This document shows positions 16,020 through 24,848 of a stretch of 64,000 nt of DNA, piece by piece. The notes beneath the pieces were generated by a model that saw only the letters and a list, made by a program, of their open reading frames with translations, had not been told where the DNA came from and did no database searches. This DNA comes from Treponema bryantii (GTDB lineage: Bacteria > Spirochaetota > Spirochaetia > Treponematales > Treponemataceae). A program made the position numbers and the translations under genes. Where the stretch lies: positions 60,250 through 124,249 of the forward strand of contig NZ_FOFU01000010.1 in assembly GCF_900111035.1 (NCBI RefSeq), read 5' to 3'. Within the stretch, counting starts at the first letter, position 1. Every line of letters begins with the position of its first letter.

Positions 16020-17399
16020 TTAAAATTGCTTTAATATTTTCTTGAAGGATTTCAAAAAATCTCTTTCTGAATTAAATATTTCATCCATTAAATAAACATT
16101 TGGCCATTTTGTTGCTACATAATATTGATCGACAAAATAGTTCATAAGCTGTGCAGAACATTTATCACACATAAATCCTGATAATTGTTTATCCTGTTCT
16201 CTAGGGCTTATTTGAATATCAGTAACAACTTGATATTCAGTTCTAAAAATCTTATCTAGATTTGCATAAAAAAGTTGAGGATTAATTATTTGATATTTGT
16301 CATTTATATTTGAAGATTGAATCTTAAATATATTACCTTGTATATGCTGTATATTAAAATCAGACTTCTCTTTCAAGAAAATAAATTTTATACAATACAT
16401 TAACTCACAACAAAGTAGTCCATAAGAGTAATATTTCATTTCATGACCACTAAGTACTGTTAGTTTATGAACTAAAGAAACTTGTTTACAAATTTGCTTC
16501 TGAGTTCTTGAATTTATTCCATCCATTAAATTTTTATAAAACTCAATAAGTTGAGGCTTTTCAATTACAAGTGCATCAGAAAATCCTTCATCAATTCCAT
16601 TAAGAATATTTTCTTCTTCTGTAATATTTCCGTTATTCAGAGTGATTATTAACTGTATAAATTTTTGAAGATATTTATCTGCAAATTTTTCATTATCATA
16701 TCCTTGTGTATTCATTCCAAAAACTTTTGCTATACCAAAAGACAAATCCTTTTTATTGATAGCAAGAATCTGAATTACAGGCATTTCATTACAAACATGA
16801 TGTAATCTTTCTAAAACTTTTATAGAATATTCAGGTAAGCATCGATCAAGTTCATCAACCACAAGAATTATGTTTAACTTATTGGATAATTTTATAATAT
16901 TATTTCTAACAACAGTTATTGTATTTTTTAAAGGAAGCAGATTATCGATATCTTTTGTTACAATTTTTGTTCCTTGTGTAATTCGTTTGAATATTCCTTT
17001 TTTATGATTTATAGATTTTTCTAAATCAAATTTTGTTACTTCTTGAACCATTCCACAAATAAGTAGTTTTAAATCATTCAGAACTTCATTTAATAATACA
17101 TCAACCGTTGATTCATAAATACTTTTCTGTTTAGTAACTTCATTTAATTTTTCAATCATTACAGAGAGTATTGCAATAAGAGGTTCGTCATAATAATCAT
17201 TTTCCCAGGCATTGTAATGAAAAATTAAATATTCTTTATTTTTAGATAATTGTTTTTCTAACTCATTTAATAACCAGGTTTTTCCGCACCCCCATTCACC
17301 GTCAATGGCAAAAGATAAACCTTTTTTAGTCTTATTTTGATTTTCAATAATATTTTTGAGAAGTTCTAGGTAAGGTCCTCTTGATAAGTAATCTGTCAT
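16020..17399 (-). CDS. KAP-family P-loop NTPase
   Basis: The 459-residue protein has Walker A 'GEWGCGKT' (34-41), the KAP-typical 'FHYNAWENDYYDEPL' (60-73) and Walker B 'LVVDELDRCLPEY' (179-191). KAP NTPases (named for Kidins220, ARMS and PifA) are often membrane-linked; F-plasmid PifA blocks phage T7. Many have membrane helices inserted in the domain, and none is visible here. The preceding gene, overlapping by four bases, supplies a membrane helix. Together they may be a two-part sensor or abortive-infection module, an inference from family and location. Confidence 0.8.
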   Translation of the reverse strand: MTDYLSRGPYLELLKNIIENQNKTKKGLSFAIDGEWGCGKTWLLNELEKQLSKNKEYLIFHYNAWENDYYDEPLIAILSVMIEKLNEVTKQKSIYESTVDVLLNEVLNDLKLLICGMVQEVTKFDLEKSINHKKGIFKRITQGTKIVTKDIDNLLPLKNTITVVRNNIIKLSNKLNIILVVDELDRCLPEYSIKVLERLHHVCNEMPVIQILAINKKDLSFGIAKVFGMNTQGYDNEKFADKYLQKFIQLIITLNNGNITEEENILNGIDEGFSDALVIEKPQLIEFYKNLMDGINSRTQKQICKQVSLVHKLTVLSGHEMKYYSYGLLCCELMYCIKFIFLKEKSDFNIQHIQGNIFKIQSSNINDKYQIINPQLFYANLDKIFRTEYQVVTDIQISPREQDKQLSGFMCDKCSAQLMNYFVDQYYVATKWPNVYLMDEIFNSERDFLKSFKKILKQF

Positions 17400-18478
17400 T
17401 TAGTTGTATTTTCCTTTTTTTTCAATGATTTAATTTCTCTTATTATTTCTTTTTGATTATTTTGTAGTTCAGTAATAGAACTATTAAGAGTTATATCATT
17501 TTCACTGATATTAAAGAGTGAAGAATTTAGATTTTCAAATTCTTCTTTAAATTTATTTCCGTTTTGTTTTGTATCTTCAGAAAGTGATTGTAATAATTCA
17601 ATTTTTTTATCTTCAATTTGTTTAGTAAACTTATCATTTTGGTTAGATGAATATATATTAAAAATAATATCAAATAAAAGAGCTAATATTGAAATAGTTA
17701 TTGCTACCATTGATAATATATTTGCTCTTTTACTTTCCTTTTTAGAATCATCAGCTTGTTGTTGTACAGAATTGTATTCTTGTTCTTGAAGAGAATTATT
17801 TACTTTTATTAAATCAATAAGTGTTTCTGAAAGTGTATGTACTTGTTCATTCAGTTGATTATTCACTTGTAACTGTAAGTTTGAATAATTTCTTAATATA
17901 TTTTCAATTTCTCTACAATACTTTAATGAGGGGTCTTCATGTAAAATAGGCTCAAAATTAATAGGCGGCATATTTATTGGTTTTGGTTTTTCAAATAATC
18001 GACTAATACTATTATTTAAGTTTGTCATAGTTGATAATGACGAAGCTCCTAAAGTTTTTAGAGAATCTAATTTCATACTTAATGTGTCAGCTAATTTGTG
18101 AGATTCTTCTATAATTTTTTCATCTTCAAAATTGAATGCTTTTTCAATGTTTTCTTTGATAGAAAGATTATTATCATAAGAATATTTATAAAATTGTTTT
18201 TCAAAGTATTCTTTTATAAAGTTATTATATTCTTCATCAGTAATTTCTGTTAAATCAATATCTTTAATATTTATATTATTTTTGTTTTCTTTAAAAGTTT
18301 TTTTAAATAAGATTTTTTTAATATCTATATCTGTTTCTTGTTTAGAAATTATTTTTGATAATTCATCTTTTTTAACAGTTCCATCAATTATGTAAAAATT
18401 TAGTTTTCCATATTTTTGTGTATCTATAGAAAACATAAATATCATATCTGTTATATCTATAACATTATCATCGCTCAT
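17396..18478 (-). CDS. Membrane-anchored coiled-coil protein paired with the KAP NTPase
   Basis: I recognise no family. The 360 residues comprise an N-terminal globular part (about 1-110), a Gln/Asn/Ser-rich helical region, one strong membrane helix at about 252-276 ('ILSMVAITISILALLFDIIF') and a C-terminal coiled coil ('LNSSITELQNNQKEIIREIK'). It overlaps the KAP gene by four bases and lies 36 bases after hsdR. The very low GC matches the KAP gene and differs from hsdR. A plausible role is the membrane-associated partner of the NTPase. Confidence 0.65.
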   Translation of the reverse strand: MSDDNVIDITDMIFMFSIDTQKYGKLNFYIIDGTVKKDELSKIISKQETDIDIKKILFKKTFKENKNNINIKDIDLTEITDEEYNNFIKEYFEKQFYKYSYDNNLSIKENIEKAFNFEDEKIIEESHKLADTLSMKLDSLKTLGASSLSTMTNLNNSISRLFEKPKPINMPPINFEPILHEDPSLKYCREIENILRNYSNLQLQVNNQLNEQVHTLSETLIDLIKVNNSLQEQEYNSVQQQADDSKKESKRANILSMVAITISILALLFDIIFNIYSSNQNDKFTKQIEDKKIELLQSLSEDTKQNGNKFKEEFENLNSSLFNISENDITLNSSITELQNNQKEIIREIKSLKKKENTTK

Positions 18479-18514
18479 ACTTTTTGTCCTTTTACTTTTT
18501 AATTTATTTATATA

Positions 18515-21500
18515 TTATACTCCAAAATATCTCTCAAAGAACTCTGTCAATCTTTGAATAACATTCTTCTTCACTTCACTTCTGTTACCACCACCAAATC
18601 TTGAAGTTGGTGGAAGAATCTTATCAATGTCGGTTCCGGTTGTTCGTAATGTTCCATCACGGAAAGCATTTTCAACAAAGGCCTTAGTTTCTTCAGGCTT
18701 AAGTTTTAATTCCTCTGTGATGGCAGCGAGTTCTTCAACCTTCTTTTTCTTGATGTATTCCAGCCAGTCTTTCTGAATATCTGTTGATGTATTGATTTTT
18801 GAAATGAAGTCTTCAATAAGGTCCTTCTTACTTCTAAGCTCAATACTTCCGCCAATTGCTTTTCTGATGTCCACAAGAATAGTTGCATCCTGGCAATTTG
18901 ATTCATGGTATTTTGCTACGAGCATAAGAATGTAATCAATGTTGATATCGACCTGTTTAATGAGTTCCATTTCAAAGACAATATCATCGTTGATGTTTTC
19001 TTTTTCGGCTTCTTCGCCTGGTCTGATTTCTGAGTGAATATCAAGGTAATGGCTCTGGTAATCCTGCAGGTCATTTATAGGAAGAAGATTATCTCCCTCA
19101 AATTGATCAAATGTTGTAAGGATATTTCGCATGCGAAGAATCGCACCGTAGAGCATTACGAACTCTTTTTTTGCTTCCTGTGTAATTACGTTTTCTCTGA
19201 ATGAATCCAAAGGGAACTTAGTAAGAAGTTCATCAACAAGTTCTGTATATCCTTTGTGGTATTTATTCTTTTCATCAGTAAAGCCGTTATAATAATCATC
19301 AAAGCTACGTAATAGAATTGTACCTTTTGCATCCTTATCGCCAAAGAGAGCGATTGCTTCGTCAGTTTGTTCAGACAAGTCTCTAAAGCAAACAATGTTA
19401 CCAAAGGTTTTGATAGAATTCAAAATACGGTTAGTACGGCTGTAAGCCTGAATAAGTCCGTGCATTTTAAGATTCTTGTCTACCCAAAGAGTATTCAAGG
19501 TTGTTGCATCAAAACCGGTGAGGAACATATTTACAACAATCAGAATATCAAGTTCCTTGTTTTTCATTCGAAGGGAAACATCTTTGTAGTAATTCTGGAA
19601 TTTATCTGCAGAAGTATCATAATCAGTTTTGAAATATGCATTGTAATCTTTGATTGCACTTTCAAGATAATCACGGCTTACAACATCAAGTCCACTTGTA
19701 TCATCTGAGTTTTCATCATCAACAAAACCGTTTTCATCTTCGGCTTCGTTTGCTCCAAAGCTGTAAATCATTCCAACTTTGAGGTCTACTTCTGGATGTT
19801 CTGCAAGTTGTCGTTTGAATTCATTGTAATATTTGATTGCAGTTTCAATGGACTGAACGCAGAACATTGAGTTAAAACCAGATAGATGTTTCAGAGATTT
19901 TTCTTCCTGAACGCTGTTTCTGTCGCGTGCTTTTGCAACTTCCTTTATATTTGTAAGAGCTCTGAATTCATATTTCCCACTATTGGTATTTCTTTTTGTT
20001 TTCTGATCAAAATGTTCAATGATGTATGAAACAACCTGCTCTATACGTTCCTTTGCAGAAAGTGCATTTTCCTTATCAATGGCCGCAACGTCCTTGTCTT
20101 TGATTCCATCCTTCATTTTGATTGTCTTTATATAATCAATACGGAATGGAAGAACGTTATGGTCGTTAATTGCATCGACGATTGTGTATGTATGAAGCTT
20201 TTCTCCAAAAGCCTGGTCTGTAGTTCTTATGCCACCAGCTCCATTGGCCCCAGCATTTTTCTGGAAGATTGGAGTTCCTGTAAAACCGAACAAATGGAAC
20301 TTCTTAAAGTTTTTTACAATTTCCTTATGAAGTTCACCAAACTGTGAACGGTGGCATTCATCAAAAATCATTACAATATGCTTCTGAAAAATTGGATGGC
20401 CTTTATTACTTTTAACAAAGATTCCAAGTTTTTGAATTGTTGTAATGATGATTTTGCAGTTATCATCTTCGAGCTGTTTTTTAAGAACGGCAACAGACTT
20501 GTTCGAATTGGCAGCATCTTTTTGGAAGCGGTCATATTCTTTCATGGTCTGGTAGTCTAGGTCTTTACGGTCTACAACGAACAAAACCTTATCTATACAA
20601 TCAAGCTGGCTTGCAAGAATTGCAGTTTTAAAAGATGTAAGAGTTTTACCAGAACCAGTTGTATGCCAGACAAATCCGCCTGCTTCTATAGTTCCTTCTT
20701 TATGATAATTTGTTGAGATAATAATCTTGTTCAATATTCGTTCAGTAGCTGCAATCTGATAAGGTCGCATTACCAAAAGATTATGAGAAGTATCAAAAAC
20801 ACAATACTTAGTAAGAATATTTAAGATGGTATGTTTTGCAAGGAAAGTGCGGGCAAAATCTTCAAGGTCATTAATAATTTTATTATTTGCATCTGCCCAG
20901 TATGAAGTAAACTCATAAGAGTTACTTGTTTTTTTACCGCTGCCTTTTTTTGTAGAGATTTCTTTAATATGATTTTCACGTGTTGTGTTAGAAAAATATT
21001 TTGTATTAGTTCCATTAGAAATTACAAAAATCTGAATAAACTGAAATAGCCCGGAACCAGCCCAGAAGCTGTCTCTCTGATACCGCTTTATCTGATTAAA
21101 AGCTTCGCGGATATTTACACCACGACGTTTTAATTCACAGTGAACAAGAGGTAATCCGTTTACAAGAACAGTAACATCATAGCGGTTGGAATAACGGCCG
21201 CCTTCCGGTGTAAACTGATTTATAACCTGCAAAGAATTGTTGTGAATATTTTCTTTGTCTAAAAGATAAATATTTTTTGTAGAGCCATCATCACGGCCAA
21301 GAACCTTTATGTAATCACTTTGAATTGTAAAAGTCTTTTCTTCAATTCCTTCATTTTGATTTGCAAGATACTGCTCATAAAATTGTAACCATTCAGGTTC
21401 AGAAAAAGTAATATGATTAAGTTTTTCAAGTTTTACCTTTAAATTTCTAACAAGGTCATCTTCTGTTTTTATTTCAAGATATTCATAACCCTGTTCAACA

Positions 21501-21622
21501 AGATCCTGAATAAACGTCTTTTCAAGTTCTGCTTCACTTTGATAATCTGCACGGCGTTTTCTAAGAGGAGTATATTCTGTAACTACGGTTGCTTCGTTTG
21601 TTTCTAAGACTATGTTATACAT
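18515..21622 (-). CDS. hsdR: Type I restriction enzyme R subunit
   Basis: The 1035-residue protein has the N-terminal PD-(D/E)XK nuclease (Asp149 and 'CELKRRGVN' Glu163-Lys165, with 'QIKRYQ' after). The translocase follows: TGSGKT (322-327), DECHRS (421-426), 'FGFTGTPIF' and 'QAYSRTNRI'. It cleaves unmodified DNA after ATP-driven translocation, together with HsdM and HsdS. Length is normal. Two extra genes separate it from hsdS, a departure from the usual hsdM-S-R order. No frameshift or stop interrupts it, so it looks functional. Confidence 0.95.
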   Translation of the reverse strand: MYNIVLETNEATVVTEYTPLRKRRADYQSEAELEKTFIQDLVEQGYEYLEIKTEDDLVRNLKVKLEKLNHITFSEPEWLQFYEQYLANQNEGIEEKTFTIQSDYIKVLGRDDGSTKNIYLLDKENIHNNSLQVINQFTPEGGRYSNRYDVTVLVNGLPLVHCELKRRGVNIREAFNQIKRYQRDSFWAGSGLFQFIQIFVISNGTNTKYFSNTTRENHIKEISTKKGSGKKTSNSYEFTSYWADANNKIINDLEDFARTFLAKHTILNILTKYCVFDTSHNLLVMRPYQIAATERILNKIIISTNYHKEGTIEAGGFVWHTTGSGKTLTSFKTAILASQLDCIDKVLFVVDRKDLDYQTMKEYDRFQKDAANSNKSVAVLKKQLEDDNCKIIITTIQKLGIFVKSNKGHPIFQKHIVMIFDECHRSQFGELHKEIVKNFKKFHLFGFTGTPIFQKNAGANGAGGIRTTDQAFGEKLHTYTIVDAINDHNVLPFRIDYIKTIKMKDGIKDKDVAAIDKENALSAKERIEQVVSYIIEHFDQKTKRNTNSGKYEFRALTNIKEVAKARDRNSVQEEKSLKHLSGFNSMFCVQSIETAIKYYNEFKRQLAEHPEVDLKVGMIYSFGANEAEDENGFVDDENSDDTSGLDVVSRDYLESAIKDYNAYFKTDYDTSADKFQNYYKDVSLRMKNKELDILIVVNMFLTGFDATTLNTLWVDKNLKMHGLIQAYSRTNRILNSIKTFGNIVCFRDLSEQTDEAIALFGDKDAKGTILLRSFDDYYNGFTDEKNKYHKGYTELVDELLTKFPLDSFRENVITQEAKKEFVMLYGAILRMRNILTTFDQFEGDNLLPINDLQDYQSHYLDIHSEIRPGEEAEKENINDDIVFEMELIKQVDINIDYILMLVAKYHESNCQDATILVDIRKAIGGSIELRSKKDLIEDFISKINTSTDIQKDWLEYIKKKKVEELAAITEELKLKPEETKAFVENAFRDGTLRTTGTDIDKILPPTSRFGGGNRSEVKKNVIQRLTEFFERYFGV

Positions 21623-21625
21623 AAA

Positions 21626-22843
21626 TTAACATCCCCCCAAAGTAGATTCTTCTTTAAATTTACTTAGTTCAATTAAGGCTTTTCGAAATTTTGTATTTAT
21701 TTCATCAAAAGAATTAAAAGTATCAATTTCAATATATACACAATACCAGTTTTTATATATATAAATCCAATTGCTTTCTATTTTGGTATTGAAAAAATCA
21801 TTGCATATTTTTTTGAGATATTTTTCTGCTTCTTTTTTAATTGAATCATCCCAATTATTATTTGCACGATAAAAACCAATTTGGATTGATGAGTCTCCCG
21901 GATAAAGGTAAACTCCTTCATAAAAATTATTTTGTTTTTCTAATACAAGACATTCTGAACCATGTATTCTACTAATATGTATAACATCATCTTTAGTACA
22001 TTTATTAACAATATACTCATAGGCACATTTACCTCTAAACTCCCAATTTTTTAGCAAAGCAATAAGCTTTTCTTTTTTGTTATCTTCAAAAAGTTCTTTA
22101 ATATTATTAATTTCTTCTGGTGTCATTTCAGTATTCTCCACTAATTTAGATAATAAGAGTTTATATTGTTCTAGTAGAACTAACGATAAATGATTATTAT
22201 TATTCGAAGTCTCTGTTTTGTTAAATTCAATACAATCATTAAGGAATTTAATTAAACATTTTTCTTTATTACTTACCGGTAGTTCATAAAATAAAGGATT
22301 TGTTTTATCAAATATCTTATTTGAGATATTTTTATACTTATTATCCCAGTTATCATAATCAGGTATTTTTCCACCAAACAAAGTAATATACGGAATTTTC
22401 AACACTTCATATCCGTCGTTAGTAAGAGCTTCATAATACCGTGCTAATTGATTATCCTGATCAACAGCATCATTTATCTTATTTTCTATGATTATTGCTT
22501 TCTTATTTTCTGGTTTATCATATTTTATAAGAACATCGACTTTATGTTCTTCTCTTTCAACTTTTACATAATTTTTTATTTCCTGATTATTTCCAAAGAC
22601 ATTCATATCTAATCCAATAATATTTAAGAATTTTCTTAAATATTCAGGATTTCCTATTTGAATAGTACTTGGATTCAGAATTACTTTTAACAAATCGCTA
22701 TGAAAATTTTCTTTTCTGTATTGGTCTGAAATAGTCATAAAAAAACTGAACTGATTATTATATGAATAATCAGTTTTGAGCATTTTTTGCTCATAAGCAA
22801 TGTTGATATATTTCTTTAATTTTTCGTATAATTCTTTATCCAT
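21626..22843 (-). CDS. PD-(D/E)XK nuclease-superfamily protein embedded in the RM operon
   Basis: The N-terminal 140 residues carry a PD-(D/E)XK core of the PDDEXK_4 type: 'ENFHSDLLKVIL' (helix with Glu), Asp103 in 'EEHKVDVLIKYD', Glu120-x-Lys122 in 'IIIENKIND', and Gln132 in 'DQDNQLARYYE'. The C-terminal 260 residues are not recognised and include beta-rich parts with 'IHGSECLVLEKQNNF'. It sits between hsdS and hsdR with gaps of two and three bases. It is likely a defence nuclease or an accessory to restriction. AT-rich composition suggests a separate origin. Confidence 0.75.
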   Translation of the reverse strand: MDKELYEKLKKYINIAYEQKMLKTDYSYNNQFSFFMTISDQYRKENFHSDLLKVILNPSTIQIGNPEYLRKFLNIIGLDMNVFGNNQEIKNYVKVEREEHKVDVLIKYDKPENKKAIIIENKINDAVDQDNQLARYYEALTNDGYEVLKIPYITLFGGKIPDYDNWDNKYKNISNKIFDKTNPLFYELPVSNKEKCLIKFLNDCIEFNKTETSNNNNHLSLVLLEQYKLLLSKLVENTEMTPEEINNIKELFEDNKKEKLIALLKNWEFRGKCAYEYIVNKCTKDDVIHISRIHGSECLVLEKQNNFYEGVYLYPGDSSIQIGFYRANNNWDDSIKKEAEKYLKKICNDFFNTKIESNWIYIYKNWYCVYIEIDTFNSFDEINTKFRKALIELSKFKEESTLGGC

Positions 22844-22845
22844 AG

Positions 22846-23658
22846 TTATACCTTATTAAAATATTCATTTAATTTTTTAATAATTACATCTGCACGGAAC
22901 TTAATTATTTCTGTAGATTTATCAATATAAAAATTCGCAAACTTAATATATGCTTTTGAATCTAATTTCCATCCGTAAAAATCATGCTTAAATAATTCTT
23001 TTATAGTATCACTTTCTGTAAAATATGGTGATAGAAAATTTATGTTCCCAAACTTTAAAATAGAATCAATTTGAAAAAAATAAAATGAATTGGCTTTTAC
23101 AAGCTCAACAAATACTTCATCTGCATTATTTGATTCTGGCAAACAAAGATTCAATTCTTTTAAAAATTTATCATAAAAATCTTTCCAACCATTCCAATTA
23201 CCTCTATAAAGATTAATTGTTGTTTCTTTATTCTTTGATAAAGGAATAGAAATATTTGGCAGCACAGAAAAATTGCCCAGAGAATAACAAATATCTCTGA
23301 AAACTTCGGCTTTATCACATAATTCTTTATTTCCACCAGAAAGAATATCACATCGAGATAAATCTGCAGAAAACATTGTATTAAAAGTATTTAATGTATC
23401 TCCACGGTATTTCTTCCCTGTGCCGATTTCCGAAATATCCATTTCTGGCAAATCATTCCAGATAATAAAATATATTGCTCTTGCAAGATTTGTATCATCA
23501 TAATCAAAACTTCTGCCAGGGCATCCGTATTCTGAATCTGATTCTAATCTTTTGAATGGAAAATCTTTTAATCCATCTACATCTAATGAATAATCATTAA
23601 GGAATTGTTTTACATATCTGATAGCATCATTAATTGTTTTGATAGAATTAAAAGTCAT
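22846..23658 (-). CDS. Unrecognised protein embedded in the RM operon (270 aa)
   Basis: No family is recognised. It has no signal or membrane helix. A conserved-looking segment is 'FPFKRLESDSEYGCPGRSF' followed by 'LARAIYFIIWNDLPEM' and 'YRGDTLNTFNTMF'. It lies 11 bases after hsdS and two before the PD-(D/E)XK nuclease, so it is probably co-expressed with that nuclease. A partner or control role (immunity, modification or sensing) is possible. AT-rich composition matches the nuclease. Confidence 0.6.
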   Translation of the reverse strand: MTFNSIKTINDAIRYVKQFLNDYSLDVDGLKDFPFKRLESDSEYGCPGRSFDYDDTNLARAIYFIIWNDLPEMDISEIGTGKKYRGDTLNTFNTMFSADLSRCDILSGGNKELCDKAEVFRDICYSLGNFSVLPNISIPLSKNKETTINLYRGNWNGWKDFYDKFLKELNLCLPESNNADEVFVELVKANSFYFFQIDSILKFGNINFLSPYFTESDTIKELFKHDFYGWKLDSKAYIKFANFYIDKSTEIIKFRADVIIKKLNEYFNKV

Positions 23659-23669
23659 ATTTGGAATTC

Positions 23670-24848
23670 CTAAGCCTCTCTACGCTTAAAAGTCAGAAGC
23701 TTGTCGCGGTAATATTCGTACTGCTTATGCCGTGCTTTAATTTCTGCAGGAAGACCAGAGGTGATGTCGTTACTGAAGGTTTCAAAATTATCAAGAATTT
23801 TTGCAATTTTTATTTGTTCTTCTATTTCAGGGAGTTCAATATCGAATTCATACATCCAAGTTGAATTTAAATTTACTTTTGGAATGTTAAGTGTCTTTTT
23901 ACGGACTTGTTCCCAAAAATTTGATGAATTCATCCAATGTTTCATATAGTGGTTATCAACAATCTTTTTATTTATACGAACATATCCTAAACTTACGAAA
24001 ATACCTAACGGATCATTTGAGTCATAAATTGTAGGATGACCAAGATTTGAACCAACTCGAGTAAATAAAATATCGCCTTTTTGAGGTTTTGCACCAGATA
24101 AGAATTTTTTATATTCATCTTCAGAAACATATTTAATAGGTGTATTGATAATATCTAAATAATCTTTAGATATATTTTGAGATGATATAAAAGGAATTCC
24201 TTTATCAACATATTCAGGAGTATGTGTTAGTCCAATGCCAATAGTTGCAACTTCTTTAAATTTATACGTCTTTAATGCTTTATTCTTCTGATGTAGAAGT
24301 GAGTCGCGATAGTATTCATACTGTTTACGACGAGCTTCTAGCTCCGCTTCTAGCTCCGCTTCTAGCTCCGCTTCTAGCTCTGTGAATTTGTCAAGAATGC
24401 GGACAATTTCATTCTGTACTTCGAGAGGTGGTACAGGGATTTCAAATTTATCTATACTAGAGATATGAACATGAGGAACTCCTCCACCTTTTTTAGTTGC
24501 ATAAATCTGTTCTTGTAAATTTGTTAAAGAGTAATACACATACTTTGTAGAAAGATTTTCTTGTCCCTTTACAGAAAATGCATCATTTACAAATATCTTT
24601 TGATTCCAATATTGAACAAAACCAGCTCCAGCTCCACTTCCTGCAACGGTTATAGTTTCCCCATCACGGTTATATTGATTACAATAAAAAGCCGGTTCTT
24701 TTCCACCTGATATTACAGGATATTCACCTTCAACAGAATTTGCTTTTGTCAGTGATACACCACGTTGCATATCACATACTTCACAGAGTTTTTTATATTC
24801 CACACCATTCGGGCAAAGCTTATTTATCAAATCATCAAGTTTACTCAT
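23670..24848 (-). CDS. hsdS: Type I restriction-modification specificity subunit
   Basis: The 392-residue protein has two target-recognition domains, each ending in a conserved helix with 'KQYEYYRDSLL' or 'KQYEYYRDKLL'. Each TRD reads one half of a bipartite target. Between them lies 'TELEAELEAELEAELEARR', encoded by four copies of a 12-base repeat, which sets the distance between TRDs as TAEL repeats do in EcoR124I. The start ATG overlaps the hsdM stop by one base. TRD targets cannot be read from the sequence. Confidence 0.92.
   Translation of the reverse strand: MSKLDDLINKLCPNGVEYKKLCEVCDMQRGVSLTKANSVEGEYPVISGGKEPAFYCNQYNRDGETITVAGSGAGAGFVQYWNQKIFVNDAFSVKGQENLSTKYVYYSLTNLQEQIYATKKGGGVPHVHISSIDKFEIPVPPLEVQNEIVRILDKFTELEAELEAELEAELEARRKQYEYYRDSLLHQKNKALKTYKFKEVATIGIGLTHTPEYVDKGIPFISSQNISKDYLDIINTPIKYVSEDEYKKFLSGAKPQKGDILFTRVGSNLGHPTIYDSNDPLGIFVSLGYVRINKKIVDNHYMKHWMNSSNFWEQVRKKTLNIPKVNLNSTWMYEFDIELPEIEEQIKIAKILDNFETFSNDITSGLPAEIKARHKQYEYYRDKLLTFKRREA
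24334..24380 (-). repeat. 12-bp tandem repeat in hsdS central helix (4 copies)
   Basis: The plus-strand unit GCTTCTAGCTCC repeats three times in full and once for 11 bases. It encodes four ELEA units. A multiple of 12 keeps the reading frame, so slippage changes only helix length. In EcoR124I, adding one four-residue unit changes the spacer in the recognised DNA. The nucleotide identity between units points to recent expansion. Confidence 0.9.
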
